Positions 36,285-45,295 are shown, numbered from the stretch's first letter. The stretch: DNA of 64,000 nucleotides from Bacillota bacterium (GCA_023439545.1 JAEXNT010000030.1:62001-126000); one strand, 5' to 3'. Numbers and translations are program-made. The notes: generated by a model from the letters alone, not told the origin.

Positions 36285-36767
36285 CTACATCTGCGAGTAA
36301 ATTTCCCGGGCAATTTCGTCCGGTTCTTTGTCTCTGCAGTCTATTATATAGTCAGCGTAATTTATGTACAATGGATCGCGTTCTTCAAAAAGCTCCCTGA
36401 AGGTCTGCCCCTGTGACCTGACGAGTTTTCTTCCGGGAGCGAGACGTTGTTCGAGCGTCTCAAAGCTCTGCCTGAGGTAGACAACCTTCCCGGCATTCTT
36501 TAAATGTTTCATCAGTTCATGGTCCTTTACAACTCCGCCGCCGGTAGCAACCACGTTTTGCCGTATTCCACATGAAGTTACTATATTCCTCTGCAATTCC
36601 AGGAATCTTGCATAACCGTCCTGAGCGACGATATCCTTTAATTCCCGTCCATCCTGCTTTTTCACGAGGTCGTCGGTATCGATGAAAGCAAGCCCTGTCA
36701 TTCCTGCAAGGATCGGGCCGACCGTACTTTTACCGGCGCCCGGCATACCGATCAGAACTATGCTCAT
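36285..36767 (-). CDS. aroK: Shikimate kinase
   Basis: 160 residues from the ATG at 36767, whose ATGA overlaps the aroC stop. An earlier in-frame GTG at 36779 is less likely. P-loop GMPGAGKSTVGPILA, the shikimate-binding DTDDLV, Arg in ARFLELQ and TGGGVV near the middle. It phosphorylates shikimate with ATP, the step before EPSP synthase. It forms an operon with aroC and aroA and lies 16 bases upstream of spo0A, so some spo0A transcription may come from this operon. Confidence 0.94.
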   Translation of the reverse strand: MSIVLIGMPGAGKSTVGPILAGMTGLAFIDTDDLVKKQDGRELKDIVAQDGYARFLELQRNIVTSCGIRQNVVATGGGVVKDHELMKHLKNAGKVVYLRQSFETLEQRLAPGRKLVRSQGQTFRELFEERDPLYINYADYIIDCRDKEPDEIAREIYSQM

Positions 36768-37945
36768 AGGTTTTCCCACTCCGGATCGATGACAGCCTTT
36801 ATTCCGTTATAGCCTTCAGCCATAAGTATCGCGTCCAGCAGCGCTATCCTCATCATAGCTTCACATACGGGGAATATCCTGGTCAAAATTGTCGGATCGC
36901 TTCTCGATGCAAATACATGTCTTGTATTTTCTTTCTTTTTTATATCTGCCGTTTCCTGTTCTTTCAAAATAGTGGGAGTAGGTTTAACCGCAACCCTAAG
37001 CCTGATTTCCTCACCGTTCGAGATACCGCCGAGCAGTCCGCCCGCCCTGTTTGTACGGAAGCGAACCCTTCCTGCCACCTCGTCCATGTACGGCGTATCG
37101 TTTGATTGCGAGCCGGTCATTCTGGCATGTTCAAAGCCATCTCCGAATTCGATCCCCTTCACTCCGCCTATGGACATCAACGCATGCGCAATAGTCGCGC
37201 TCAGTTTATCGAATACAGGTTCTCCGAGGCCGGCCGGCACTCCCGACGCAACTACTTCTACTACGCCTCCGCAGGAATCACCCGATGCTTTTACCTCTAA
37301 AAGATCGTCTATCATTTCCTGGGCCTTCTGCAAATCGGGACAGTTTATTTCATTCCTTCTGTAATTGGTTTTCGCGGTTTCATAAGTGACCGGTGACGCC
37401 TTTATCCCGTGGGATTCCACCGTATATGCGATAACGTCTATATTCATTTTATCAAGTATGAGCTTTGCAACAGCTCCTCCCGCGACCCTTGCGACCGTTT
37501 CCCTCGCCGAAGCCCTTCCGGCGCCTGCCCAGTCATAACAGCGGCCGTACTTTGCATAGTAAGTGAAGGAAGCCTGTCCGGGCCTTACAAGTTCCCTGTT
37601 CTGCCTGTGCTGTTGTATATGTGTGTCGCTGATATCGCTGCTCGGGATTATCATGCCAATCGGAGCGCCCGTAGAAAGGTCATTTTCCATTACGCCCGAG
37701 TAAATAAATACCCGATCTTTTTCCTTCCTCGGTGTGCTGAGTTTCGATAGTCCGGGCCTGCGCTTGTCCAACTCGGCCTCTATAGCTTCCGCCGTTATTT
37801 TTACTCCCGGCGGGACGCCGTCAACAATTACCATCTGGCCGCCGTACAGCTCCTCCGGTATTCCGGCGCTTTTCCTGAAACCTCCGGAATATGATTCTCC
37901 GCAGGTGGTTATTCTAAACATTCTTCCGAATGAGTTTCCTAACAT
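36764..37945 (-). CDS. aroC: Chorismate synthase
   Basis: 393 residues from the ATG at 37945, five bases after GGAGG. Family signatures are visible: SFGRMFRITTCGESYSGG, RRPGLSKLSTPRKEKDRV, GRASARETVARVAGG and RFRTNRAGGLLGGISNGEEI. It converts EPSP to chorismate with reduced FMN. It lies in an aroA-aroC-aroK order. The 21-bp tandem repeat lies in the gap upstream, next to the aroA stop. Confidence 0.97.
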   Translation of the reverse strand: MLGNSFGRMFRITTCGESYSGGFRKSAGIPEELYGGQMVIVDGVPPGVKITAEAIEAELDKRRPGLSKLSTPRKEKDRVFIYSGVMENDLSTGAPIGMIIPSSDISDTHIQQHRQNRELVRPGQASFTYYAKYGRCYDWAGAGRASARETVARVAGGAVAKLILDKMNIDVIAYTVESHGIKASPVTYETAKTNYRRNEINCPDLQKAQEMIDDLLEVKASGDSCGGVVEVVASGVPAGLGEPVFDKLSATIAHALMSIGGVKGIEFGDGFEHARMTGSQSNDTPYMDEVAGRVRFRTNRAGGLLGGISNGEEIRLRVAVKPTPTILKEQETADIKKKENTRHVFASRSDPTILTRIFPVCEAMMRIALLDAILMAEGYNGIKAVIDPEWENL

Positions 37946-37965
37946 TTTATCCTCCATGACCCGGG

Positions 37966-38070
37966 TGTCCGGGTATTATTCCGTTATGTCCGGGTGTTAA
38001 TGCGTGATATCCGGGTGTTATTCCGCTATGTCCGGGTATTAATGCGTGATATCCGGGTATTATTCCCGGT
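37966..38070. repeat. Five 21-bp tandem repeats between aroA and aroC
   Basis: Five contiguous units of 21 bp begin at 37966, 37987, 38008, 38029 and 38050. Each reads T(G/A)TCCGGGT then ATT or GTT and one of two endings (ATTCCGNTA or AATGCGTGA) that alternate, giving a 42-bp higher-order period. The last unit overlaps the aroA stop codon (38060-38062) and encodes the end of AroA. Units 1 to 4 lie wholly in the gap. Confidence 0.95.
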
Positions 38071-39385
38071 TCTCCGGCTCTTGCTCAACTTTATACGTTT
38101 TCTTGTCGGTAACCTCCGTGACCAGCTGAATGTCTCCGCCGCACTCCCTTATAATTTCCGGGAATTGCGGGAATGTTACATTGACGGCCTCGGCTGTCTC
38201 GATTACCGTCTCTCCCCTTATGTTAAGCCCGGCTACCGCCAAAGCCATCACTATCCTGTGATCGTCATGCCCGCTAACCCTGCAGCCCTTCAGCTTGCTG
38301 TGCCTGATTACGAGTCCGTCCTCGAGTTCCTTTATATCAGCTCCCATTTTCCTGAGTTCGGTGCACATCACTGAAATCCTGTCGGTTTCCTTCATCCTTG
38401 CCTGAGGAACATTGACGAGTCTCGTCTCCCCTTCTGCGAAACAGCCTGCCACAGCCATTGCCGGCAGAGCGTCAGGCGTGGAATTGAGATCTATTTCTAT
38501 TCCCTTAAGCTTGCTGCCCTTTATTATTATTCCTTCTTCCGTATGCCTGACGTCGGCTCCCATTTCCTGCAGGTAGTCAAGTACTTTCTTGTCGCCCTGA
38601 GGATCGGTCATGTCAAGGTTTTTAAGCAAAAATTCCCCTCCCGATACCGCCGCCAGGACCATGAAAAAGGTAGCCGACGAAAAGTCCCCGGGGATTCGCA
38701 TATCGAATGCTTTATATTTTTGGCCGCCTTTTATAAGTATCTTTCTGAAATTGTCGTTCTCATACCTGATGCCCTGATTGTCCAGCCACCACAGGGTCAT
38801 TTCTGCATAGGGCGCCTCGTTGAGCCTGGTTATTGTAATCTCGGTATCACGCTCGATAACAGGCGCATTTATCAAAACCGAGGACAGGTATTGTGACGTT
38901 ACGGCGTCCAGTTCCGCCTTTCCGCCCTTGAGCATGCCTTTTACAACAACAGGAGCCATATCGTTTCCGCGTGTTGAAAACACTTCCGCCCCAAGCTCAT
39001 TCATAGCATGTATCAACGAACCCAGAGGCCTTCTCCTGATTTGATAGTCTCCGGTAAAAACTGTGCAACCGTCGGTCAAACCGGCAGTCATCATTGCAAA
39101 TCGCAGAGTTGTGCCGGAATTGCCTACGTCCACTATATTTTCAGGAACTGACGGAATGCCGCCGAAGCCTTCGACTATATAACTGCTCCCTGCATTTTCG
39201 AATCTGGCGCCGAATGCGCGGCATACTGATACTGCGGAATATGCATCCTTGGATACCAATGGGTCTTTTATTACCGAACGGCCTCCTGCGAGGCTCGCAA
39301 TGAACAGAGCCCTTATGGTATGGGATTTGGAGCCCGGTATGACGACACTACCGTGTGTTTTCGATTTTCTGACCTTCAAAAGCAT
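38060..39385 (-). CDS. aroA: 3-phosphoshikimate 1-carboxyvinyltransferase (EPSP synthase)
   Basis: 441 residues from the ATG at 39385, nine bases after GGAAGG. The in-frame ATG at 39406 lacks a good site. Family signatures: PGSKSHTIRALFIASLA, VGNSGTTLRFAM, YQIRRRPLGSLI, and RMKETDRISVMCTELRKMG with the catalytic Lys/Asp region, plus SGHDDHRIVMALAVAG. It condenses PEP with shikimate-3-phosphate. The C-terminal tail (KTYKVEQEPENRE) is partly made by the tandem repeat unit that ends the gene. Confidence 0.96.
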   Translation of the reverse strand: MLLKVRKSKTHGSVVIPGSKSHTIRALFIASLAGGRSVIKDPLVSKDAYSAVSVCRAFGARFENAGSSYIVEGFGGIPSVPENIVDVGNSGTTLRFAMMTAGLTDGCTVFTGDYQIRRRPLGSLIHAMNELGAEVFSTRGNDMAPVVVKGMLKGGKAELDAVTSQYLSSVLINAPVIERDTEITITRLNEAPYAEMTLWWLDNQGIRYENDNFRKILIKGGQKYKAFDMRIPGDFSSATFFMVLAAVSGGEFLLKNLDMTDPQGDKKVLDYLQEMGADVRHTEEGIIIKGSKLKGIEIDLNSTPDALPAMAVAGCFAEGETRLVNVPQARMKETDRISVMCTELRKMGADIKELEDGLVIRHSKLKGCRVSGHDDHRIVMALAVAGLNIRGETVIETAEAVNVTFPQFPEIIRECGGDIQLVTEVTDKKTYKVEQEPENRE

Positions 39386-39507
39386 ACGAACTATCCTTCC
39401 TGCCATTCTTCAAAATACTGCCATAGTTCAATATAATTATATTAATATACGGCATTATATTCGTCAATTTTTTTGTGTCTGCCGTTTCCCGTAGCATAAC
39501 GGTCTAT

Positions 39508-40791
39508 TCACTCCGCAGGCTCATCAGCGGCATGCATCCGGGGCTGGTCGATGACTCCGTCATCTGCTCGCCCATGCATCCGGGGCTGGTCGATAACTCC
39601 GTCATCTGCTCGCCCATGCATCCGGGGCTGGTCGATGACTCCGTCATCTGCTCGCCCATGCAACCTGGGAGGGGGCCCGAAGAACTGATAGTAGTTACAC
39701 ATTATGCGGCCGTTGTACAGCTTGCGTTTCTTGTCAGCCCTTCTTCCGACCAGCTGCTCGAACCGCTGGTGGGATGTGATGACGTAAAAGGACCATGTGT
39801 CGAAACGTTTGAAAACCGTTCCGAGATCCCTGTACAAACGCTCTACCTCGGGCAATTCCCCAAGTCGTTCTCCATACGGCGGGTTGCAGATAATGAACCC
39901 GTATTTGTATTTCGAACTGATCTCGGAAACCGGAAGCCGCTGCAAATGTATGTCCTCCGCTACCCCGGCCTGCGCCGCGTGGTAACGCGCAAGACCTATT
40001 ACCTCGTCGTCTATGTCCGAACCGTGTATCCTCAGTTCAGTCGATCTGTTTACCTTATCGGCTGCTTCTTCCCTTGCTTTGGCCCAAAGGCCGGCAGGAG
40101 TCTGGCTCCAGGCTTCGGCAGTAAAGCTGCGCCTCGTTCCGGGCGCCATATTTCGAGCTATCAAGGCAGCTTCGACAGGTATGGTCCCGGAGCCGCAGAA
40201 CGGATCGATAAGCGCACGGTCCGGCTTCCACCTGCTAATCATGAGCATGGCCGCAGCGAGTGTCTCCTTAAGAGGCGCGCCTGTCACAAGCTTCCTGTAA
40301 CCTCGTTTGTGCAGCCCCGGGCCTGTTGTGTCTATTGTAAGCACTGCCATATCCTTGAGCAGGCTTACTTCTATTTTGTAAAGCGGTCCGGTTTCCTCAA
40401 ACCACTCCTTTTTGTATTTTTGCTTCAGCTTCTCCACAACCGCCTTTTTGACGATAGCCTGGCAATCCGGCACGCTCGTGAGCTTTGAATCCACCGATTT
40501 GCCTTCGACGGGAAATTCCGCATTTTCCGGCAGCCAATCATCCCAGGGCAGCGCCTTTGTTCCTTCGAAAAGCTCGTCAAAGGTGAGCGCCTTGAATTCT
40601 CCCATTTTGATCAATACACGGTCCGCGCAGCGGAGCCACAGATTCGACCTGCATATGGCCTCCTCATCACCCGCAAAAGTAACCTTGCCGTTTTCAATCT
40701 GCTGATCGCTGTAACCCAGCCAATTCAATTCCCTTCCGACCACCGCTTCGATACCGAATGCTGAAGTGGCTATTAAATGAAGCTTTGACAT
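39508..40791 (-). CDS. THUMP-domain class I rRNA methyltransferase (RlmL/YpsC-like) with repeat-encoded C-terminus
   Basis: 427 residues, preceded by GGGAGGAG. The N-terminal ferredoxin-like and THUMP part runs to about residue 160, and the Rossmann methyltransferase includes DPFCGSGTIPVEAALIARN and the catalytic NPPYGERLG. Such enzymes methylate guanine N2 of 23S rRNA. The last 50 or so residues lack homology and consist of three copies of a 14-residue unit (MHGRADDGVIDQPR), which is unusual for the family. Confidence 0.9.
   Translation of the reverse strand: MSKLHLIATSAFGIEAVVGRELNWLGYSDQQIENGKVTFAGDEEAICRSNLWLRCADRVLIKMGEFKALTFDELFEGTKALPWDDWLPENAEFPVEGKSVDSKLTSVPDCQAIVKKAVVEKLKQKYKKEWFEETGPLYKIEVSLLKDMAVLTIDTTGPGLHKRGYRKLVTGAPLKETLAAAMLMISRWKPDRALIDPFCGSGTIPVEAALIARNMAPGTRRSFTAEAWSQTPAGLWAKAREEAADKVNRSTELRIHGSDIDDEVIGLARYHAAQAGVAEDIHLQRLPVSEISSKYKYGFIICNPPYGERLGELPEVERLYRDLGTVFKRFDTWSFYVITSHQRFEQLVGRRADKKRKLYNGRIMCNYYQFFGPPPRLHGRADDGVIDQPRMHGRADDGVIDQPRMHGRADDGVIDQPRMHAADEPAE
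39531..39656. repeat. Three 42-bp tandem repeats inside the rlmL-like gene
   Basis: Three near-identical 42-bp units (39531-39572, 39573-39614, 39615-39656, one base different) with a partial fourth at 39657. In frame on the minus strand they encode three copies of a 14-residue peptide at the very end of the methyltransferase. As the unit is a multiple of three, gain or loss would not break the frame. Confidence 0.95.
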
Positions 40792-40975
40792 TTGCTCCTC
40801 CCATTATTTCCTTTTATATAGCAATAAACTCCTATATAGTATATCATTATATAAGGTTTCAAATATATCGGATTTCAATCTGTTATTATACGGTTCGGTT
40901 TCTGGCAGACACTTCGGTTGATACGCACGTATCAAAATAGTATAATAATCAGGGAAAAATAATCGGGAGGACTTT

Positions 40976-41797
40976 ATGGACGAATCAAATCTGGGGTTTT
41001 TCAGTCGTTTATACTACAGTATAACAAGCTTCGACAAGTACAGATATTTCCTGCGGCAGAGCACAAGCAAAGCGGTAGTTTATCTGCTTCTAATAACTAT
41101 GTTTATCGCTGTTATAGTTTCAGTACAAGCCGGCATACAGAGCGGCAAAATCATCGATGATATCATTACGGGGATATCCGGTAAAATTCCCGATTTTCAG
41201 CTTGCCGACGGCAAACTCGAAGTAAACGGCAAAATGCCGATCATTATTGACGATGGTACAACTCCGATCATTATCGATACTTCGCCGAATGTGGATGAAA
41301 AGATACTTGACGGGTATGATTCAGCAATACTGATCACAAGCGACAAAATAATCTCAAAGAGCTACGTAAATAAAAGCGTAACGGATCTGAGCCAGTTTAA
41401 GGGAATGGTAATAAACCGCCAGATGATTCAGCAATCATTGCCCTTGATCAAGCCGTTCGTCAATATAGCAATCGTTTTCGTTGGAATATTCATTGTCTGC
41501 GGTAAATTCATCACAGCACTGATAGTAAGCCTTTTCGGGATGATCATAAATTCCGCAAGAAATACAAGGCTAACTTATCGCAGTATATTCAAGATAAGCG
41601 TTTATTCCATGACGCTTCCGCTTATTCTGGGCGCCGTACTGGATCTGGCACTGCCTCAGTTCCTCTTCAAATGGCTGCTGTTTTACATTATTTCGTTCGT
41701 CTATGTATTCGGAGCGATAAATTCCATTAAGAGGGAAATAGATAGCGCAGATTTCAACAACATGACCGATCCCGGCAATACGAACGGAATGGGATGA
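40976..41797 (+). CDS. DUF1189 family membrane protein
   Basis: 273 residues, preceded by GGGAGG. Spans at about 38-55, 165-190, 190-205 (split by a basic segment), 210-230 and 230-250. The large extracytoplasmic loop of about 100 residues (IIDDGTTPIIIDTSPNVDEK) matches DUF1189, which is of unknown function but widespread in Firmicutes. No partner gene is adjacent. Its 3' end is followed by 14-bp tandem repeats and a terminator. Confidence 0.8.
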   Translation: MDESNLGFFSRLYYSITSFDKYRYFLRQSTSKAVVYLLLITMFIAVIVSVQAGIQSGKIIDDIITGISGKIPDFQLADGKLEVNGKMPIIIDDGTTPIIIDTSPNVDEKILDGYDSAILITSDKIISKSYVNKSVTDLSQFKGMVINRQMIQQSLPLIKPFVNIAIVFVGIFIVCGKFITALIVSLFGMIINSARNTRLTYRSIFKISVYSMTLPLILGAVLDLALPQFLFKWLLFYIISFVYVFGAINSIKREIDSADFNNMTDPGNTNGMG

Positions 41798-41816
41798 CAG
41801 GGCCACAAGCTGAACC

Positions 41817-41858
41817 TTTTCAGCGGAGGCTTTTCAGCGGAGGCTTTTCAGCGGAGGC
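41817..41858. repeat. Three perfect 14-bp tandem repeats after the DUF1189 gene
   Basis: TTTTCAGCGGAGGC occurs three times in a row (41817-41830, 41831-41844, 41845-41858) and is followed by a degenerate TTTTCATCCG. It begins 20 bases after the stop codon. Confidence 0.95.
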
Positions 41859-41884
41859 TTTTCATCCGAATAAGTCCTTCTAAT

Positions 41885-41917
41885 AAACCACAGACGCTCG
41901 ACGCGGCTGTGGTTTTT
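41885..41917 (+). terminator. Rho-independent terminator of the DUF1189 gene
   Basis: AAACCACAG pairs with CTGTGGTTT around a short GC-rich loop and is followed by TTTTT. Confidence 0.85.
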
Positions 41918-42003
41918 CGATTGTATTAAACGATATTTTTGGCAAATCATATTAACATCATAATTTAAAAGATGATAATGAAAGAAAATATCGGAGGATT
42001 GAT

Positions 42004-43575
42004 ATGGATACACATGATAAAACAGGACTCACTGATGTGCCGGTTTCGCTGTGGATAGCATCGACACAGGATACCGATTACCCCAGGGTGGAGGAGGACC
42101 TGGATGTAGACGTCGCTATCATCGGAGGGGGAATTACCGGGATAACCACGGCATATTTACTCAAAAAAGCAGGTGTAAGGGTAGCTGTAATCGACTCCAA
42201 TAAAATCGTCAAAGGCGGAACAGGACACACGACTGCCAAAATTACTTCCCAGCATTCGCTCAAATACTATAAAATGGTCAACGCCGTCGGCGAAGAAAAA
42301 GCCCGCCAGTACGCAGACGCCAACCAGGAGGCAATTGCCCTCGTGGAGAAGATCATCAATGAAAACAATATAGAATGTGACTTCAGAAGAGCGCCGGCAT
42401 ATGTATTTACGGAGGATGAGAAGTATGTGCAGAAGCTGGAAGACGAGGTAAAAACAGCTTTAAAGCTTGGTCTGCCCGCAGAATTTACCGAGGAACACGA
42501 GCTCCCATTCAAGGTAAAATGCCTCGAAAAGTTTTCAGATCAGGCTTGCTTCCATCCCCGCAAATACCTGCTTGCGCTTGCTTCGATCATCGAAGACGAG
42601 GATTGCCGCATATACGAAAATACCCGCGTCGTAGACATAGAAGAGGGCAAGGACTTCCATACGGCAATTACGGACAGCGGTAAAAGGATACGTGCCAAAA
42701 GTATAGTACAAGCGACCCGTTATCCTTTTTATGATAGACCGGGTCTTTATTTTACAAGGATATACCCTGAACGCACCTACCTGCTGGGCGTACACATAGC
42801 CGATAAGCTTCCCGAGGGCATGTATATCAACGCGGAAGACCCCTCACGCACGCTGCGCGCCCATTTCTGCAAGGAAGGCGACCTGCTGCTGATAGGCGGA
42901 GAGAAGCACAAAACCGGGCATGGAGGAGATACGAAGCAATTTTATAATATCTGTAAAGATTTTGCACAGGCAAACTACAATATAACAGATATACCCTACC
43001 GATGGTCGGCTCAGGACTATACGTCGATGGATGAAATACCGATGGTCGGGCATATGACTTCGGGAAAAAACAGGATATATGTCGCCACAGGCTTTCAAAA
43101 ATGGGGCATCAGCAACGGAACAGCCGCGGCAATGATCATCTCGGATCTGATACTGAAGGACGAAAGCCCGTGGGAGGATGTGTACAGCCCATCAAGGTTC
43201 ACTCCGGCCGCATCGGCAAAAAACTTCATAGCAGAAAACACCGACGTAGCCAAGAATTATATCCAGGGCAAGCTGAATATCCCCGAAGGTACAAAAGACA
43301 TTGAGAAGGGCGATGCCTTTATATCAGAGGTAGGCGGCTACAAGGTCGGTATGTACCGGGATATGGACGGCGAACTGCATTTTGTAAGCACCACCTGCAC
43401 CCATATAGGCTGCGAACTGAAGTGGAATTCCGCAGAGCTGTCATGGGACTGCCCGTGCCACGGCTCGAGATTCACTTATAAGGGCGACATCATAGAGGGT
43501 CCCGCGCTCGAATGCATCAAGCCCACCGAGGCACAGGGCGATATCGGCAAAAGCGGCACGGACGTAATAGTGTAG
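42004..43575 (+). CDS. FAD-dependent oxidoreductase with C-terminal Rieske domain
   Basis: 523 residues, preceded by GGAGG. The N-terminal DAO-type FAD domain has the Rossmann motif DVAIIGGGITGITTAYLLKKAG (split in two runs) and an R-x-P-F-Y-style core; the C-terminal 80 residues are a Rieske 2Fe-2S domain with CTHIGCEL and CPCHGSRF, the two Cys-His ligand boxes. The gene ends in FGDIG-like low-complexity sequence. DAO-Rieske fusions of this kind are common in clostridia. The electron donor and substrate are unknown. A 339-base gap with a long hairpin follows, then a ferredoxin-like gene. Confidence 0.9.
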   Translation: MDTHDKTGLTDVPVSLWIASTQDTDYPRVEEDLDVDVAIIGGGITGITTAYLLKKAGVRVAVIDSNKIVKGGTGHTTAKITSQHSLKYYKMVNAVGEEKARQYADANQEAIALVEKIINENNIECDFRRAPAYVFTEDEKYVQKLEDEVKTALKLGLPAEFTEEHELPFKVKCLEKFSDQACFHPRKYLLALASIIEDEDCRIYENTRVVDIEEGKDFHTAITDSGKRIRAKSIVQATRYPFYDRPGLYFTRIYPERTYLLGVHIADKLPEGMYINAEDPSRTLRAHFCKEGDLLLIGGEKHKTGHGGDTKQFYNICKDFAQANYNITDIPYRWSAQDYTSMDEIPMVGHMTSGKNRIYVATGFQKWGISNGTAAAMIISDLILKDESPWEDVYSPSRFTPAASAKNFIAENTDVAKNYIQGKLNIPEGTKDIEKGDAFISEVGGYKVGMYRDMDGELHFVSTTCTHIGCELKWNSAELSWDCPCHGSRFTYKGDIIEGPALECIKPTEAQGDIGKSGTDVIV

Positions 43576-43620
43576 ACTAATTGTCAATACGGCAGGTTAG
43601 TGTACCAAATCATTTCGTGC

Positions 43621-43763
43621 GCAGTTTCTAATACTTTGATTTGTTAGAACATGGGCGCGGGACATTCAGCATCCATGCTTCACGTCCGGCGCCGTCCACG
43701 TCCGTGTGGGCGGTTGTGGTACCCGTTGCCATGTTCGAACTGCATCAAAGCATAAGAAACTGC
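43621..43763. repeat. Long imperfect inverted repeat (about 41-bp arms) downstream of the Rieske-domain gene
   Basis: The left arm (43621-43661) starts GCAGTTTCTAATACTTTGAT and carries GAACATGG. The right arm (43722-43763), read in reverse complement, starts GCAGTTTCTTATGCTTTGAT and also carries GAACATGG. Arms differ at a few positions with one or two gaps. The centre (about 60 bases) contains several GTCC/GGAC and GGCGCC palindromes. No ORF inside. It fills most of the 339-base gap before the ferredoxin-like gene. Either a MITE-like element or a structured RNA is possible. Confidence 0.7.
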
Positions 43764-43914
43764 AGCTACTCATTTTATGATACATACACCTGCCGTATTT
43801 TCTTTGTAACCTTGGTTACCGAAAAGTGCGCAGCTTTGTATTACAATAAGCTTAAATTGAGAGAAAGATAGTATTCAGATATATAAGTAATTTAACTTGA
43901 AAGGGGAATAAAAA

Positions 43915-44694
43915 ATGCAGAGGAAAATAATAACCATAGACGAAGAAAAATGCACGGGGTGCGGGCTTTGCATAAACGCATGCCACGAGGGCGCCCTGAA
44001 ATTGGTGGATGGAAAGGCGAAGCTGATATCTGATACCTATTGTGACGGCCTCGGTAACTGCCTGCCGGAATGCCCTACGGGGGCAATAACAATCGAAGAC
44101 CGCGAGGCAGTTGCTTATGATGAAGAAGCAGTCAAAAAGCATTTGGAGGGAGCCGCAGCCGAAGCTGCACAGGTTAAGGCAACAGTTGAACCCGCAAACC
44201 AGGCTGTTCCGATGCATTCCGGGTGTCCGGGCTCGCGCGCACGCGTTATCGGCAGGAACACAGCCGAAAGCTCCAGCGGTAAGGTAAATAATAGCGCCAA
44301 CGCCGTCAGCACATATGCAAGAGCCGAATCCCAGCTTGGCCAATGGCCTTGCCAGATCAAGCTCGTACCCGTGGGAGCGCCTTATTTCGAAAATGCGCAT
44401 TTGCTGATTGCCGCCGATTGCACCGCATATGCCTACGCAAATATCCATCAGGACTTTATGAGAAACAGGATAACCCTGATCGGCTGCCCCAAGCTGGATG
44501 AAGTCGATTACTCGGAAAAACTGGCTGCGATAATTGCAAATCACAATATCAAAAGCGTGACTGTACTCCGCATGGAAGTGCCGTGCTGCGGCGGTATCGC
44601 GAATTCAGTAAGAAACGCTCTCGTAAACAGCGGCAAAATGATACCCTGGAATATAGTGACCATTGGGACGGATGGCAGCATACTTGACGCCTAA
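43915..44694 (+). CDS. 4Fe-4S ferredoxin-domain protein with C-terminal extension
   Basis: 259 residues, preceded by AAAGGGG. The N-terminal 60 residues hold two cluster motifs: CTGCGLCINACHEG and CDGLGNCLPECP (the second with an unusual C-x5-C spacing). After a low-complexity linker, a C-terminal segment with CPGSRAR and CTAYAYANIH and CPKLDEVDY, then CCGGIA supplies further Cys. The whole matches the stand-alone ferredoxin proteins of anaerobes. It likely carries electrons for a local redox enzyme such as the DAO-Rieske protein upstream, which is inference. Confidence 0.85.
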   Translation: MQRKIITIDEEKCTGCGLCINACHEGALKLVDGKAKLISDTYCDGLGNCLPECPTGAITIEDREAVAYDEEAVKKHLEGAAAEAAQVKATVEPANQAVPMHSGCPGSRARVIGRNTAESSSGKVNNSANAVSTYARAESQLGQWPCQIKLVPVGAPYFENAHLLIAADCTAYAYANIHQDFMRNRITLIGCPKLDEVDYSEKLAAIIANHNIKSVTVLRMEVPCCGGIANSVRNALVNSGKMIPWNIVTIGTDGSILDA

Positions 44695-45116
44695 AGCGTC
44701 TTCTCCATCCTGACGTGTTCGATACCCGCTTCCATAAAAGTTTCTCCGACCTTTTCAAAGCCGAGCTGAGTGTAAAAATCCACCGCCGATAATTGGGCGT
44801 TTATATGGATCTCTTGCACTCCTCTTTCGGCTGCGAGTGTCATAAGCAGCCGGCAGATACCGTTTCCGATCCCGGTCCTGCGCATGGCCTTTTTTACGGC
44901 GACTCTTCCCAGTTTGGCGTACTTTCCGTGCAGAAGCAGCCTGCCGCAGCCTGCCGGTTCTCCGTTAACCAACGCCAGCACATGTATTGCGTCCTTATCC
45001 AGAGCATCCATTTCAAGCTCTTCGGGCACACCCTGTTCCAGGATGAATACCTCGCGCCTGATATCAAGAGCAAGTTCCAATTCACTGTCGTTTTTTACTT
45101 TGATTATTTCAATCAT
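44691..45116 (-). CDS. GNAT family N-acetyltransferase
   Basis: 141 residues from the ATG at 45116, seven bases after GGAG; the in-frame start at 45137 is not supported. The GNAT acetyl-CoA-binding motif A reads LGRVAVKKAMRRTGIGNGICRLLM (with the R-x-x-G-x-G/A pattern), and motif B is VDFYTQLGFEKVGE. It belongs to the YjdJ/ElaA-like subgroup. The acceptor is unknown. Its stop overlaps the end of the convergent ferredoxin-like gene. Confidence 0.9.
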   Translation of the reverse strand: MIEIIKVKNDSELELALDIRREVFILEQGVPEELEMDALDKDAIHVLALVNGEPAGCGRLLLHGKYAKLGRVAVKKAMRRTGIGNGICRLLMTLAAERGVQEIHINAQLSAVDFYTQLGFEKVGETFMEAGIEHVRMEKTL

Positions 45117-45295
45117 TTTAGTTCTCCTTTTACTCATCGATCCGACGTCGGTTAAAATACGGATCGCTTTCGCAAAGTAATTATACCTGAATATATGGAC
45201 TAAAAATAGTACTAAATCCCTATTTCTAAAGTGACCTGGGCACCTTTCATTTAGCCAGAATAATCCATAAAATTATAGTAAAGGGGGTGTCCCGC

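Noticed and set aside
37966..38070. CRISPR array
   Set aside because: The 21-bp units are contiguous with no spacers, and no cas genes are in the window.
39475..40488. Long plus-strand open frame opposite the rlmL-like gene (337 residues)
   Set aside because: It has no ribosome site, it is an antisense shadow, and the minus-strand protein has clear family motifs.
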